DNA from: Leifsonia poae
Lineage (GTDB): Bacteria > Actinomycetota > Actinomycetes > Actinomycetales > Microbacteriaceae
DNA length: 64,000 nucleotides
Direction: 5' to 3'
Assembly (NCBI RefSeq): GCF_020009625.1
Contig: NZ_JAIHLP010000002.1
Span: forward strand, 3,348,001-3,412,000
Shown here in pieces: positions 29,807-37,857 of the stretch. The translations under genes were made by a program, and so were the position numbers. Position 1 is the stretch's first letter; each line of letters begins with the position of its first letter. A model generated the notes under the pieces. It was not told where the DNA came from, searched no databases, and worked only from the letters and a program-made list of their open reading frames with translations.

Positions 29807-31060
29807 ATGTCGCGTACTGGTGTGAATGTGAAGACGAAACCGAATGGACGGCTGGCCGCCCTGGACGGCCTGCGTGGGCTGGCGGCCCTGATCGTCGTCG
29901 CCCACCACTCCCTGTATACGAACCCCGATTTCCCCGGGACGCCCGGCGCCGGCTCCGTGCAGACGGGCTCGGCGATGTGGTGGATCAGCTATACCCCGCT
30001 CAAGCTGGCGACGGCCGGTTGGGAGTCGGTGATCCTGTTCTTCGTGCTCTCGGGTCTCGTGGTCACGCTGCCGGTCGCCCGGCGGCGCGGATTCGACTGG
30101 GTGGCGTACTTTCCCCGTCGGATCGTCCGACTGGGCGTGCCTGTGATGGGCGCCGCGCTCATCGCTGCGGCGTTCGTGGTCGCCATCCCGCAGCGCTCGA
30201 CCCAGGCGACGGGCACGTGGCTGAGTAGTTCCTCCACGCCGAACTTCAGCTGGGAGGACATCGTCAAGGCCTGGGATCTCCTGGGCGGGGACGGACAGAT
30301 CGACAACCCTCTCTGGTCGCTGCGCTGGGAGCTGATCTTCTCCCTCGCCCTCCCGGTGTTCGCCATCGCGGCGATCGCCGTGCGCAAATTGTGGATCGGC
30401 GGACTCGCCCTGGCTGTGGTGCTCACCTGGCTGGGTGTGCGCACGGGTTCCGGAGCGTTCAGCTACCTCCCGGCCTTCTTCGTCGGTGCGGTCGTCGCTG
30501 TTCGGCTCGAGGCGGTGCGGCAGTTCGCCGACCGGATGAACACGCGGCGTTGGCGGCATGCTCTCTGGTTCCTGCTGGCGGCGGGAGCCCCGCTGCTGCT
30601 GATCGCTCCGTGGCTGCTCGGGTCGAACGTCGACGGCGACTCGGAGCTCGTCTACGCCCTGAAGGGTCTCGCGCCGCTCGCTGCGGCCGCGATCGTGGTG
30701 ACGGCCATCGGCTGGAAGCCGCTGCGCTCGCTGTTCGAGTCGAAGCCTCTGCAGTTCGTGGGCACCATCTCGTTCAGTCTGTACCTGGTGCACGTGCCGA
30801 TCCTGATCTTCAGCACCTATCTCTTCGCCGGCCAACCGTGGTTCGTGCCGTTGCTGTTCGGCATCCCGCTCGCCTTCGTCGTGGCGATCGCTTTCACCTG
30901 GCTGGTGGAGAAGCGCAGTCACGGCTGGTCGCGGGCGGCCGGTGAGTGGGCGTCGGCGCGCTACAGCGCCTGGTTCGGCCGGGATGAGGTCACGGAGCTC
31001 GAGGCTGCTCCCGCCCCGGCGGCGGTCGACGAGGAGCGGCGGACCGTCTCGGCACGCTGA
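29807..31060 (+). CDS. Membrane acyltransferase, acyltransferase-3 family
   Basis: Integral membrane O-acyltransferase of 417 residues with about ten helices, of the family that acetylates or succinylates surface sugars. The N-terminal LAALDGLRGLAALIVVAHHS holds the conserved catalytic histidine, and NPLWSLRWEL the second family motif. ATG 29807 follows TATTTT by 9 nt; GTG 29822 is an alternative. A charged 60-residue cytoplasmic tail ends the protein. Its substrate is probably the glycan made by this locus. Confidence 0.88.
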   Translation: MSRTGVNVKTKPNGRLAALDGLRGLAALIVVAHHSLYTNPDFPGTPGAGSVQTGSAMWWISYTPLKLATAGWESVILFFVLSGLVVTLPVARRRGFDWVAYFPRRIVRLGVPVMGAALIAAAFVVAIPQRSTQATGTWLSSSSTPNFSWEDIVKAWDLLGGDGQIDNPLWSLRWELIFSLALPVFAIAAIAVRKLWIGGLALAVVLTWLGVRTGSGAFSYLPAFFVGAVVAVRLEAVRQFADRMNTRRWRHALWFLLAAGAPLLLIAPWLLGSNVDGDSELVYALKGLAPLAAAAIVVTAIGWKPLRSLFESKPLQFVGTISFSLYLVHVPILIFSTYLFAGQPWFVPLLFGIPLAFVVAIAFTWLVEKRSHGWSRAAGEWASARYSAWFGRDEVTELEAAPAPAAVDEERRTVSAR

Positions 31061-31075
31061 TCCGCCCCGGTCCGA

Positions 31076-32224
31076 CTAAAGGTCGGCGTGCAACTGCCAG
31101 ACGCGCTCCGCGGAGTCACGCCAGCTGAAGGCGCGGGCCCGGTCGGCGGAGAGCACGCTCAGCCGTGCACGGAACTCGTCGTCGCCGAGCACCCGTCCGA
31201 TGGCCGCGGCGAGACGTTCGGAATACCCGGCGTCGTCGTCGGGGGTGGCCGGTCTCTCGACGACGAGCCCGGCGCCGGCGGCGACCTCGACCAGCGCGGG
31301 ATCGTCCGAGTGGATGACGGGGGTGCCGAATTTGAAGGCCTCGACGATCGGCAGGCCGAACCCCTCCGCGAGGCTGGGGAAGACGAAGACGGTCGCCCGA
31401 TCGAGCGCAACCGCGAGGTCGGCGTCGTCGAGGAAGCCGAGCGCCCGCACCCGGTCCTCCGGGAGGCCGGCCGCGGCGGAGACACCGGTCGCCGATCCGT
31501 CGCCGAACCGGTCGGGCCCGGCGATCAGCAGGGGGATGCCCTGCACTTCCGGCCGTGCCACCGCGCGGATGAGCGGGGCGATGCCTTTGCGCGGCATGAT
31601 CGACCCGAGGGTGAGCGCGTAGCGTTCCGGAAGGCCGAGCCGCTCGGCCCGTTCATCGGCGTCGGGCGGCAGGCGCAATGCGGTCGCGGGGGCGCCGCCG
31701 ATCACACGCACGCGGTCGCCGAGGTCGACGAATTCGGCGAGCTGCGAGGCGACGGCGTGGGTGGGAACGACGATGGCGTCGGCGTGCTTGCGCATCCGTT
31801 TCGCCATCGCCTTGTGCCAGAGCACGCTCGTGGTCGGCAGCGACTCCGGAAACGTCCACGGCAGCACGTCGTGCACCGTGACGGTGATCTGCTCGCCGGC
31901 ATCGAGGCGATCGTGTTTGCGCAGCGGGGCGAGCAGGCTGGGGGCGTGGATCATCCCGCGCGCCCCAGGGAGCGCGAGCCCCGACTGCCAGGCCATGGTG
32001 AGCTCGCGGCGGGCCAGCGGGAGCCGGGTGATGCGGGCGATCCCGGGCAGGCGGGCGGTGAGTTCGTCGATGGTCTCCGGTGGGACGTTGGAGACGATGC
32101 CCTCGACCTCGCAGCCGGCGGGCGCCGTGGCCACGATCTGGCGGGTCAGCTCCTCCGCGTAGCGGCGGGCGCCGCCGGGAGCATCACCGAGAAGCTCGTC
32201 AACGACCACTCTCAGTGTTGTCAT
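31076..32224 (-). CDS. Glycosyltransferase family 4 (GT-B fold)
   Basis: 382-residue retaining-type glycosyltransferase. VVVDELLGDAPGGARRYAEEL is the acceptor-side N-terminus and the C-terminal donor site reads VFVFPSLAEGFGLPIVEAFKFGTPVI with the E-x7-E pattern, as in RfaB/mannosyl- and rhamnosyltransferases. ATG 32224 has GGAG 5 nt upstream and overlaps the end of rmlD by 26 bp, so the rmlB-rmlD-GT4 order is one operon. Linkage to dTDP-rhamnose genes suggests a rhamnosyltransferase; the sequence alone does not prove the donor. Confidence 0.88.
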   Translation of the reverse strand: MTTLRVVVDELLGDAPGGARRYAEELTRQIVATAPAGCEVEGIVSNVPPETIDELTARLPGIARITRLPLARRELTMAWQSGLALPGARGMIHAPSLLAPLRKHDRLDAGEQITVTVHDVLPWTFPESLPTTSVLWHKAMAKRMRKHADAIVVPTHAVASQLAEFVDLGDRVRVIGGAPATALRLPPDADERAERLGLPERYALTLGSIMPRKGIAPLIRAVARPEVQGIPLLIAGPDRFGDGSATGVSAAAGLPEDRVRALGFLDDADLAVALDRATVFVFPSLAEGFGLPIVEAFKFGTPVIHSDDPALVEVAAGAGLVVERPATPDDDAGYSERLAAAIGRVLGDDEFRARLSVLSADRARAFSWRDSAERVWQLHADL

Positions 32225-33074
32225 GCTGCTCCAAGACTCCATGCCCGGCCGCGTCGGCCAGTGCTTCCTTCCACGCCCGCATCGGCGGGAGCCCGGCGGA
32301 CTGCCAGGCCGAGTGACCGAGAACCGAGTACGACGGTCGAGGAGCGGGCCGCACGAACTGGGCGCTGTCGGTCGGTGTGACCCTATCAGGGTTCAAACCG
32401 GCGAGTCTGAACACTTCCCTGGCGAAGTCGAACCAGGTCGCCTCGCCTGAATTCGTGCCGTGGTAGATGCCGGCCGGCGCCCCGGAATCGACCAGAGCGA
32501 CGATGCGCTCGGCGAGGTCGACCGTCCAGGTCGGCTGCCCCAGCTGATCGGCGACGACGCTCACCGTCTCATGGCTCGCGGCGAGTCTGACCATGGTCTT
32601 CGCGAAGTTGGGGCCGTCGGCTCCATACAGCCAGGCCGTGCGGACGATGCTGGTGCCGTCGGGATGCGCGGCGATCGCCAGCTCCTCGCCGGCGGCCTTC
32701 GTGCGGCCGTAGGCGTTGAGCGGGTCGCGCGGGGCGTCCTCGGCGTACGGCGACGTCCCTTGGCCGTCGAACACATAGTCGGTGGACACGGTGACCAGCT
32801 TCACGCCGTGCTCCCGGGCGGCGAGCGCGAGGTTCTCGACACCGGTCGCGTTGATCGCGTAGGCCTCGCCCTCGTGGGTCTCGGCATCGTCGACCTTGGT
32901 GTACGCGGCCGCGTTGACGATCACATCGTGGCCGGCGACGGCGGCGAGCACTGCATCCCTGTCGGTCACGTCGAGGTCTGCCCGGCGGAGCGCGGTGACG
33001 TCGCGACCGCTCAGGGCTCGCTGCAGGTCTTGGCCGAGCATCCCGGCTGCGCCGGTGATCAGGTAACGGGTCAT
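32199..33074 (-). CDS. rmlD: dTDP-4-dehydrorhamnose reductase
   Basis: Last step of dTDP-L-rhamnose synthesis, NAD(P)H-dependent reduction. 291 residues from ATG 33074. Rossmann motif TGAAGMLGQDL near the N-terminus, VSTDYVFDGQG in the middle and catalytic tyrosine/lysine in NAYGRTKAAGE. GTG 33086, which overlaps the rmlB stop as GTGA, is a plausible alternative start adding four residues. Downstream it overlaps the GT4 gene. Confidence 0.94.
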   Translation of the reverse strand: MTRYLITGAAGMLGQDLQRALSGRDVTALRRADLDVTDRDAVLAAVAGHDVIVNAAAYTKVDDAETHEGEAYAINATGVENLALAAREHGVKLVTVSTDYVFDGQGTSPYAEDAPRDPLNAYGRTKAAGEELAIAAHPDGTSIVRTAWLYGADGPNFAKTMVRLAASHETVSVVADQLGQPTWTVDLAERIVALVDSGAPAGIYHGTNSGEATWFDFAREVFRLAGLNPDRVTPTDSAQFVRPAPRPSYSVLGHSAWQSAGLPPMRAWKEALADAAGHGVLEQHDNTESGR

Positions 33075-33082
33075 CGACGGGT

Positions 33083-34072
33083 TCACGCGTCGAGGGCGGC
33101 GCGGGCCTTCAGCGGCTCCCACCACGAACGGTTGTCGCGGTACCACTGCACCACATCGGCCAGCCCCTGCTGGAACGGGACGAGCGGCTCGTAGCCGAGC
33201 TCGGAGCGGATCTTCGAGATGTCGACCGAATAGCGCAGGTCGTGGCCGAGCCTGTCGGCCACGCGGTCGACGTACGACCAGTCCTTGCCGGTGGCGTCGA
33301 GGAGCAGCTGCGTGAGCTCCTTGTTGGTGAGCTCGGTGCCGCCGCCGATGTTGTAGATCTCGCCGGCGCGGCCGTTCACCAGCACCATCGCGATGCCACG
33401 GGTGTGGTCGTCGACGTGCAGCCAGTCGCGGATGTTGTTGCCTTCACCGTAAAGCGGCACATGCTTATCGTCGATCAGGTTCGTGACGAACAGCGGGATG
33501 ACCTTCTCGGGGAAGTGGTACGGCCCGTAGTTGTTCGAGCAGCGCGTGATCGAGACGTTGAGGCCGTGTGTGCGGTGGTAGCTGCGAGCGAGGAGGTCGC
33601 TGCCGGCCTTCGACGCGGAATAGGGGGAGTTCGGCTCCAGCGGGCGATCCTCGGCCCACGACCCCTCGGCGATGGAGCCGTAGACCTCGTCGGTGGAGAC
33701 GTGCACGAAGCGCTTCAGCTCGTTGCGGAGGGCCGCATCCAGCAGTTGCTGCGTGCCGAGCACGTTCGTCTCGACGAAGATCGAGGCGTCGCGCACCGAG
33801 CGGTCGACATGCGACTCCGCGGCGAAGTGCACGACGGCATCGACGCCGGGGAACAGCTCGTCGAGCAGTGCGCCGTCGCGGATGTCGCCCTTGATGAACG
33901 TGAAGCGGGGGGAGTCGGCGATCGGCGCCAGGTTCTCCAGGTTGCCCGAGTAGGTCAGCGCGTCGAGCACGACGACGTCGGCGCCTTCCAGGCCGGGGTA
34001 AGCGTCCTGCAGAGTGCGGCGAACGAAGTTGGAGCCGATGAATCCGGCGCCGCCGGTGACGAGAATCTTCAT
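33083..34072 (-). CDS. rmlB: dTDP-glucose 4,6-dehydratase
   Basis: Converts dTDP-glucose to dTDP-4-keto-6-deoxyglucose. 329 residues with VTGGAGFIGSNFVRR at the N-terminus, VHVSTDEVYGS and the catalytic YSASKAGSD. Its product is the branch point: to rhamnose through RmlC/RmlD, and possibly to a 3-amino sugar through the ketoisomerase and aminotransferase at 58120-59662. It is first in the minus-strand operon, divergent from rmlC-rmlA. Confidence 0.96.
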   Translation of the reverse strand: MKILVTGGAGFIGSNFVRRTLQDAYPGLEGADVVVLDALTYSGNLENLAPIADSPRFTFIKGDIRDGALLDELFPGVDAVVHFAAESHVDRSVRDASIFVETNVLGTQQLLDAALRNELKRFVHVSTDEVYGSIAEGSWAEDRPLEPNSPYSASKAGSDLLARSYHRTHGLNVSITRCSNNYGPYHFPEKVIPLFVTNLIDDKHVPLYGEGNNIRDWLHVDDHTRGIAMVLVNGRAGEIYNIGGGTELTNKELTQLLLDATGKDWSYVDRVADRLGHDLRYSVDISKIRSELGYEPLVPFQQGLADVVQWYRDNRSWWEPLKARAALDA

Positions 34073-34108
34073 GGGGAACCTGTTCCTTGTGTTCTGGTGT
34101 GCCCGGCG

Positions 34109-34114
34109 ATTCTA
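34109..34114 (-). promoter_or_regulatory. -10 box for rmlB operon
   Basis: Minus-strand TAGAAT would start transcription about 30 nt before ATG 34072, leaving a short leader with AAGGA/CAGG. The plus-strand rmlC promoter lies 74 bp away, so the two halves of the pathway share one control region. Confidence 0.5.
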
Positions 34115-34187
34115 CCGGGTGGGCTCTCGGTGAACGGTGAGTGCGGGCGCCGTGCGACGACGCGGCGGGCGGTCAGGCGCCCATTGG

Positions 34188-34200
34188 TAGACTCGGGGCC
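34188..34200 (+). promoter_or_regulatory. Leaderless promoter, rmlC-rmlA
   Basis: TAGACT (34188-34193), 7-nt spacer, GTG 34201. This geometry decides the start against in-frame ATG 34141. Confidence 0.65.
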
Positions 34201-34812
34201 GTGCAGATCCGAGAACTCTCCATTCCCGACGCTTTCGAGGTCACTCCGCAGGTTCGCACGGACGACCGCGGCCAGTTCCTGGAGTGGTACCGGTTCGACC
34301 GGCTGGAAGAGACCGTCGGGCACCGGCTCGACCTCCGCCAGGGCAACCTGTCGGTCTCGAAGCGTGGCGCGGTTCGCGGAATCCATTTCGCCGACATCCC
34401 GCCGAGCCAGGCCAAGTATGTGACCGCGCCGTACGGTGCCGTTCTCGACTTCGTGATCGACATCCGGGTCGGGTCGCCGACCTTCGGCCAGTGGGATTCC
34501 GTTCTGCTCGACGACGTGGATCGCCGCGCCATCTACGTGGCCGAGGGGCTCGGGCACTGCTTCGTCGCCTTGACGGAGAACGCGACCGTCAGCTACCTGG
34601 TCACTGATGTGTACACTCCGGCACGCGAGCACGGCATCAATCCGCTCGACCCGGATATCGCGTTGATCTTCCCCGCCGAGGCGGGCGAGCCGCTTCTCTC
34701 TGACAAGGACACCGCGGCTCCCGGCCTGCACGAGGCGGCGGAGGCCGGACTGCTCCCGACCTGGGAGGCCGCCAGAGCCTTCTACCAGACCCTGAACTAC
34801 GGAGAAAAGTAA
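34201..34812 (+). CDS. rmlC: dTDP-4-dehydrorhamnose 3,5-epimerase
   Basis: Cupin epimerase acting on dTDP-4-keto-6-deoxyglucose. 203 residues. RTDDRGQFLEWYR, GNLSVSKRGAVRGIHF with the catalytic histidine, and GLGHCFVALTENATVSYLV are the family motifs. GTG 34201 gives the standard N-terminus MQIRELSIPDAFEV. Only 3 bp separate it from rmlA. Confidence 0.95.
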   Translation: MQIRELSIPDAFEVTPQVRTDDRGQFLEWYRFDRLEETVGHRLDLRQGNLSVSKRGAVRGIHFADIPPSQAKYVTAPYGAVLDFVIDIRVGSPTFGQWDSVLLDDVDRRAIYVAEGLGHCFVALTENATVSYLVTDVYTPAREHGINPLDPDIALIFPAEAGEPLLSDKDTAAPGLHEAAEAGLLPTWEAARAFYQTLNYGEK

Positions 34813-34815
34813 GAC

Positions 34816-35682
34816 ATGCGCGGCATCATCCTCGCCGGCGGTTCCGGCACGCGGCTCTGGCCCATCACCAAGGGCATTTCCAAGCAGCTCATGCCGATCT
34901 ACGACAAGCCGATGGTCTATTACCCGTTGTCGACGCTCATGATGGCCGGGGTCGACGAAGTCCTGATCATTACGACGCCCGAGTACAACGACCAGTTCAG
35001 AGCGCTTTTCGGCGACGGCTCCGAGTTGGGCATCCGGATCGAGTACGCCGTGCAGCCCTCGCCCGACGGTCTCGCCCAGGCGTTCATCATCGGCGAAGAG
35101 TTCATCGGTGAAGAGAGCGTCGCGCTGGTCCTCGGCGACAACATCTTCCACGGAGCGGGACTGGGCTCCTCGCTCCGCAATCACAGCGATATCGACGGCG
35201 CCCTCATCTTCGCCTACCACGTGAGCAACCCGACGGCGTACGGTGTCGTCGATTTCGACGAAACGTTCACAGCGGTCTCGATCGAGGAGAAGCCGGCGGT
35301 TCCCAAGAGCAATTACGCGGTTCCCGGGCTGTATTTCTACGACAATTCGGTGGTCGAGATCGCGAAGAGCATCACGCCCAGCGAGCGCGGAGAGCTTGAG
35401 ATCTCGACGGTGAACGAGCGGTACCTGCACGCCGGGAAGCTGCAGGTGCAGGTGCTCGACCGCGGGACCGCCTGGCTCGACACGGGAACCTTCGAATCGA
35501 TGATGCAGGCATCGGAGTACGTTCGCGTCATCGAAGACCGGCAGGGGTTCAAGGTCGGCTGCATCGAGGAGATCGCCTGGCGCGCTGGATGGATCGACGA
35601 CGAGCAGCTCGCGAAGCTCGCGGCGCCGCTGGCGAAGAGCGGGTACGGCGTGTACTTGCAGAAACTGCTCGCCGACAACTAG
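34816..35682 (+). CDS. rmlA: Glucose-1-phosphate thymidylyltransferase
   Basis: First step of the pathway: glucose-1-phosphate + dTTP to dTDP-glucose. 288 residues. [20 protein letters not shown] is the nucleotide-binding N-terminus, followed by [22 protein letters not shown] and [12 protein letters not shown] are also present. It is in operon with rmlC. A short hairpin (35693-35707) follows the stop without a T run. Confidence 0.96.
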   Translation: MRGIILAGGSGTRLWPITKGISKQLMPIYDKPMVYYPLSTLMMAGVDEVLIITTPEYNDQFRALFGDGSELGIRIEYAVQPSPDGLAQAFIIGEEFIGEESVALVLGDNIFHGAGLGSSLRNHSDIDGALIFAYHVSNPTAYGVVDFDETFTAVSIEEKPAVPKSNYAVPGLYFYDNSVVEIAKSITPSERGELEISTVNERYLHAGKLQVQVLDRGTAWLDTGTFESMMQASEYVRVIEDRQGFKVGCIEEIAWRAGWIDDEQLAKLAAPLAKSGYGVYLQKLLADN

Positions 35683-35756
35683 AGTTGAGCAATCCTCGTA
35701 ACGAGGAGTGAGCCGTCTTGGACACGCCAGGATTCCGGCTTGATCTGTGCTGCCTG

Positions 35757-35769
35757 TAGGGTCATAGGC
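35757..35769 (+). promoter_or_regulatory. Leaderless promoter, cell-wall-binding protein gene
   Basis: TAGGGT (35757-35762), 7-nt spacer, ATG 35770. The position selects this ATG over the in-frame upstream start at 35740. Confidence 0.58.
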
Positions 35770-37848
35770 ATGCTCCGCTCCGTTTCGCCGCGCCGCTCGC
35801 TCCTCGCAGTCTTCTGCACACTAGCCATCGTCGCCGGTGGATTGGCCGCCACGGAGGAGCGCGCCGAGGCCATCACGGTCGGGCAGTTGGCCGCCTTCGA
35901 CGCCGGCTACATCATCAGCGACAACAACTTCTACAACGCGCAGGCGGCCGATCAGGCCACCGTGCAGGCCTTCCTCAACTCAAAAGTCTCGACCTGCAGC
36001 GCGGGCTATGTCTGTCTGAAGAGTTACACCCAGACCACCCCGTCCCGCGCGGCCGACGCGATGTGCGGCGCGTATGCGGGCGCGGCCAACGAACTCGCCT
36101 CCCAGATCATCACGAAGGTCGGCCGGGCCTGCGGGATCAGCCAGAAGGTCCTCCTCGTGCTGTTGCAGAAGGAGCAGTCTCTCGTCACCGACACATCGCC
36201 GAGCGCATCCCAGTACCGCATCGCCACCGGCTACGCCTGCCCGGACACCTCCGCATGCGACTCCCAGTACTACGGTTTCGCCAACCAGGTCTACCAGGCG
36301 GCGTGGCAGTTCAAGCGTTACGGGAACCCTCCGGGCACGAGCAACTACTTCAGCTGGCTGCCGGTCGGCTCGCCCTCGGCGATCCGATACCACCCGAACG
36401 CCGCGTGCGGCACGAAGACCGTGACCATTCGCAACAAGGCGACCGCGGCGCTGTACTACTACACGCCCTACACTCCGAACGCGTCGGCGCTCGCCCACCC
36501 GTACGGCACCGGTGACAGCTGCTCCTCGTACGGCAACCGCAACTTCTTCAGCTTCTACACCGACTGGTTCGGCTCGCCGGTGAGCACCTCGCCTCCGTTC
36601 GGTGCCTACGATTCGGTGGCCTTCAGCGGGGGCAAGGTCACTGTGAGCGGCTGGGCCATCGATCCCGCCGCCGCGGCCACCTCGATCTCGGTTCGTGTCG
36701 ATGTGACGGATCCGGCCGGAACCCGCATCTCGCAGACGGTGCTCGCGAACGGCAACCGACCCGATGTCGGCGCGGTCTACACCGTGATCGGAGCCGGACC
36801 CGCTCACGGATTCTCGGTCTCCACCCCCATCACCGGAGCCGGGGGACAGTTCTCTGCCTGCATCACCATGATCGGCACCTCGTTCAATTCGGTCGGCAGC
36901 GCCAGTCTCGGCTGCCGCACGTTCTTCTCCTCCGTCGCAGGCGGCACCCCGTCCACGAGCAGGATCAGCGGAGCCGATCGCTATTCGACCGCGGCCCTGC
37001 TGTCGAAGTCGGCCTATCCGACGGCGGGCGTGCCGGTCGTCTACATCGCCACCGGAACGACGTTCACCGACGCGATGAGCGCGGCGCCGGCCGCGGCGGC
37101 GCAAAGCGGGCCCATCCTCCTCGTGGCCGCCGGCTCGGTGCCCGATCCGACGCTGACCGAACTCAAGCGTCTCGCCCCGAAACGCATCGTCGTCATCGGC
37201 GGAACCACCGTGATTCCTCCGGCGGTCTACAACACTCTGGCCGGCCTGACCCCGAGCATCAGCCGGATCGGCGGTGCGACGCGCTGGGAGACCTCGAGCC
37301 GGATCATGAACAGTGCGTTCCCCGGGGCGACCTCCCTCTACCTCGCGACCGGGACAGCCTTCCCCGACGCTCTCTCCGCCAGCGCGGCCGCGGGTGCCGC
37401 TGGCCGGCCGGTCCTCCTCGTCGACGGGGGCGCGTCGAGCATCGACTCGGCGACCCGGGCACTGTTCGCCAAGAACAAGGTCACCTCGGTGACGATCGTG
37501 GGCGGGCCCGTCGCCGTCTCGGCCGGCATCGCCGCCAGCATCGGGACGACCGGCGCCGCCGTGACGAGGATCGCCGGAGCCGACCGGTTCACCACGAGCA
37601 ATGCGATCAACCAGGCCAGTTTCACAACGGCGGACTCCGTCTACCTCGCCACCGGTGTGACCTTCCCGGACGCTCTGGCCGGGGCCGCGATCGCGGGCGC
37701 CAAGAAGGTGCCGCTCCTGATCACACCGTCGGCGTGCCTGCCACGATTCCTCGGGCAGAACATCGCGAAGTTCGGAGCGAAGTCCGTCGTCGTGATCGGC
37801 GGCGAGGTCGCTCTCGCACCGGCGGTGAAGGCGCTCACCCCCTGCTGA
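35770..37848 (+). CDS. Secreted protein with three cell-wall-binding repeats (CWB2)
   Basis: Exported 692-residue wall protein. A signal peptide covers about residues 1-33 (Arg-rich start, hydrophobic core, A-x-A near ERAEA). Residues about 35-280 form a cysteine-containing domain with LLQKEQSLV and YYGFANQVYQAAWQFKRY, reminiscent of lysozyme-like wall enzymes. An immunoglobulin-like stretch (about 285-390, GWAIDPAAAATSISVRVDV) follows. Three CWB2 repeats start near 398, 499 and 600 (RISGADRYSTAA, RIGGATRWETSS, RIAGADRFTTSN), about 101 residues apart. CWB2 triplets bind anionic wall polymers in clostridia, so it may bind the glycan encoded here. Confidence 0.85.
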   Translation: MLRSVSPRRSLLAVFCTLAIVAGGLAATEERAEAITVGQLAAFDAGYIISDNNFYNAQAADQATVQAFLNSKVSTCSAGYVCLKSYTQTTPSRAADAMCGAYAGAANELASQIITKVGRACGISQKVLLVLLQKEQSLVTDTSPSASQYRIATGYACPDTSACDSQYYGFANQVYQAAWQFKRYGNPPGTSNYFSWLPVGSPSAIRYHPNAACGTKTVTIRNKATAALYYYTPYTPNASALAHPYGTGDSCSSYGNRNFFSFYTDWFGSPVSTSPPFGAYDSVAFSGGKVTVSGWAIDPAAAATSISVRVDVTDPAGTRISQTVLANGNRPDVGAVYTVIGAGPAHGFSVSTPITGAGGQFSACITMIGTSFNSVGSASLGCRTFFSSVAGGTPSTSRISGADRYSTAALLSKSAYPTAGVPVVYIATGTTFTDAMSAAPAAAAQSGPILLVAAGSVPDPTLTELKRLAPKRIVVIGGTTVIPPAVYNTLAGLTPSISRIGGATRWETSSRIMNSAFPGATSLYLATGTAFPDALSASAAAGAAGRPVLLVDGGASSIDSATRALFAKNKVTSVTIVGGPVAVSAGIAASIGTTGAAVTRIAGADRFTTSNAINQASFTTADSVYLATGVTFPDALAGAAIAGAKKVPLLITPSACLPRFLGQNIAKFGAKSVVVIGGEVALAPAVKALTPC

Positions 37849-37857
37849 TCCGCCCGG

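Noticed and set aside
35693..35707. TCCTCG-taa-CGAGGA hairpin after rmlA as terminator
   Set aside because: Only six pairs with a 3-nt loop and no T run; too weak to call.
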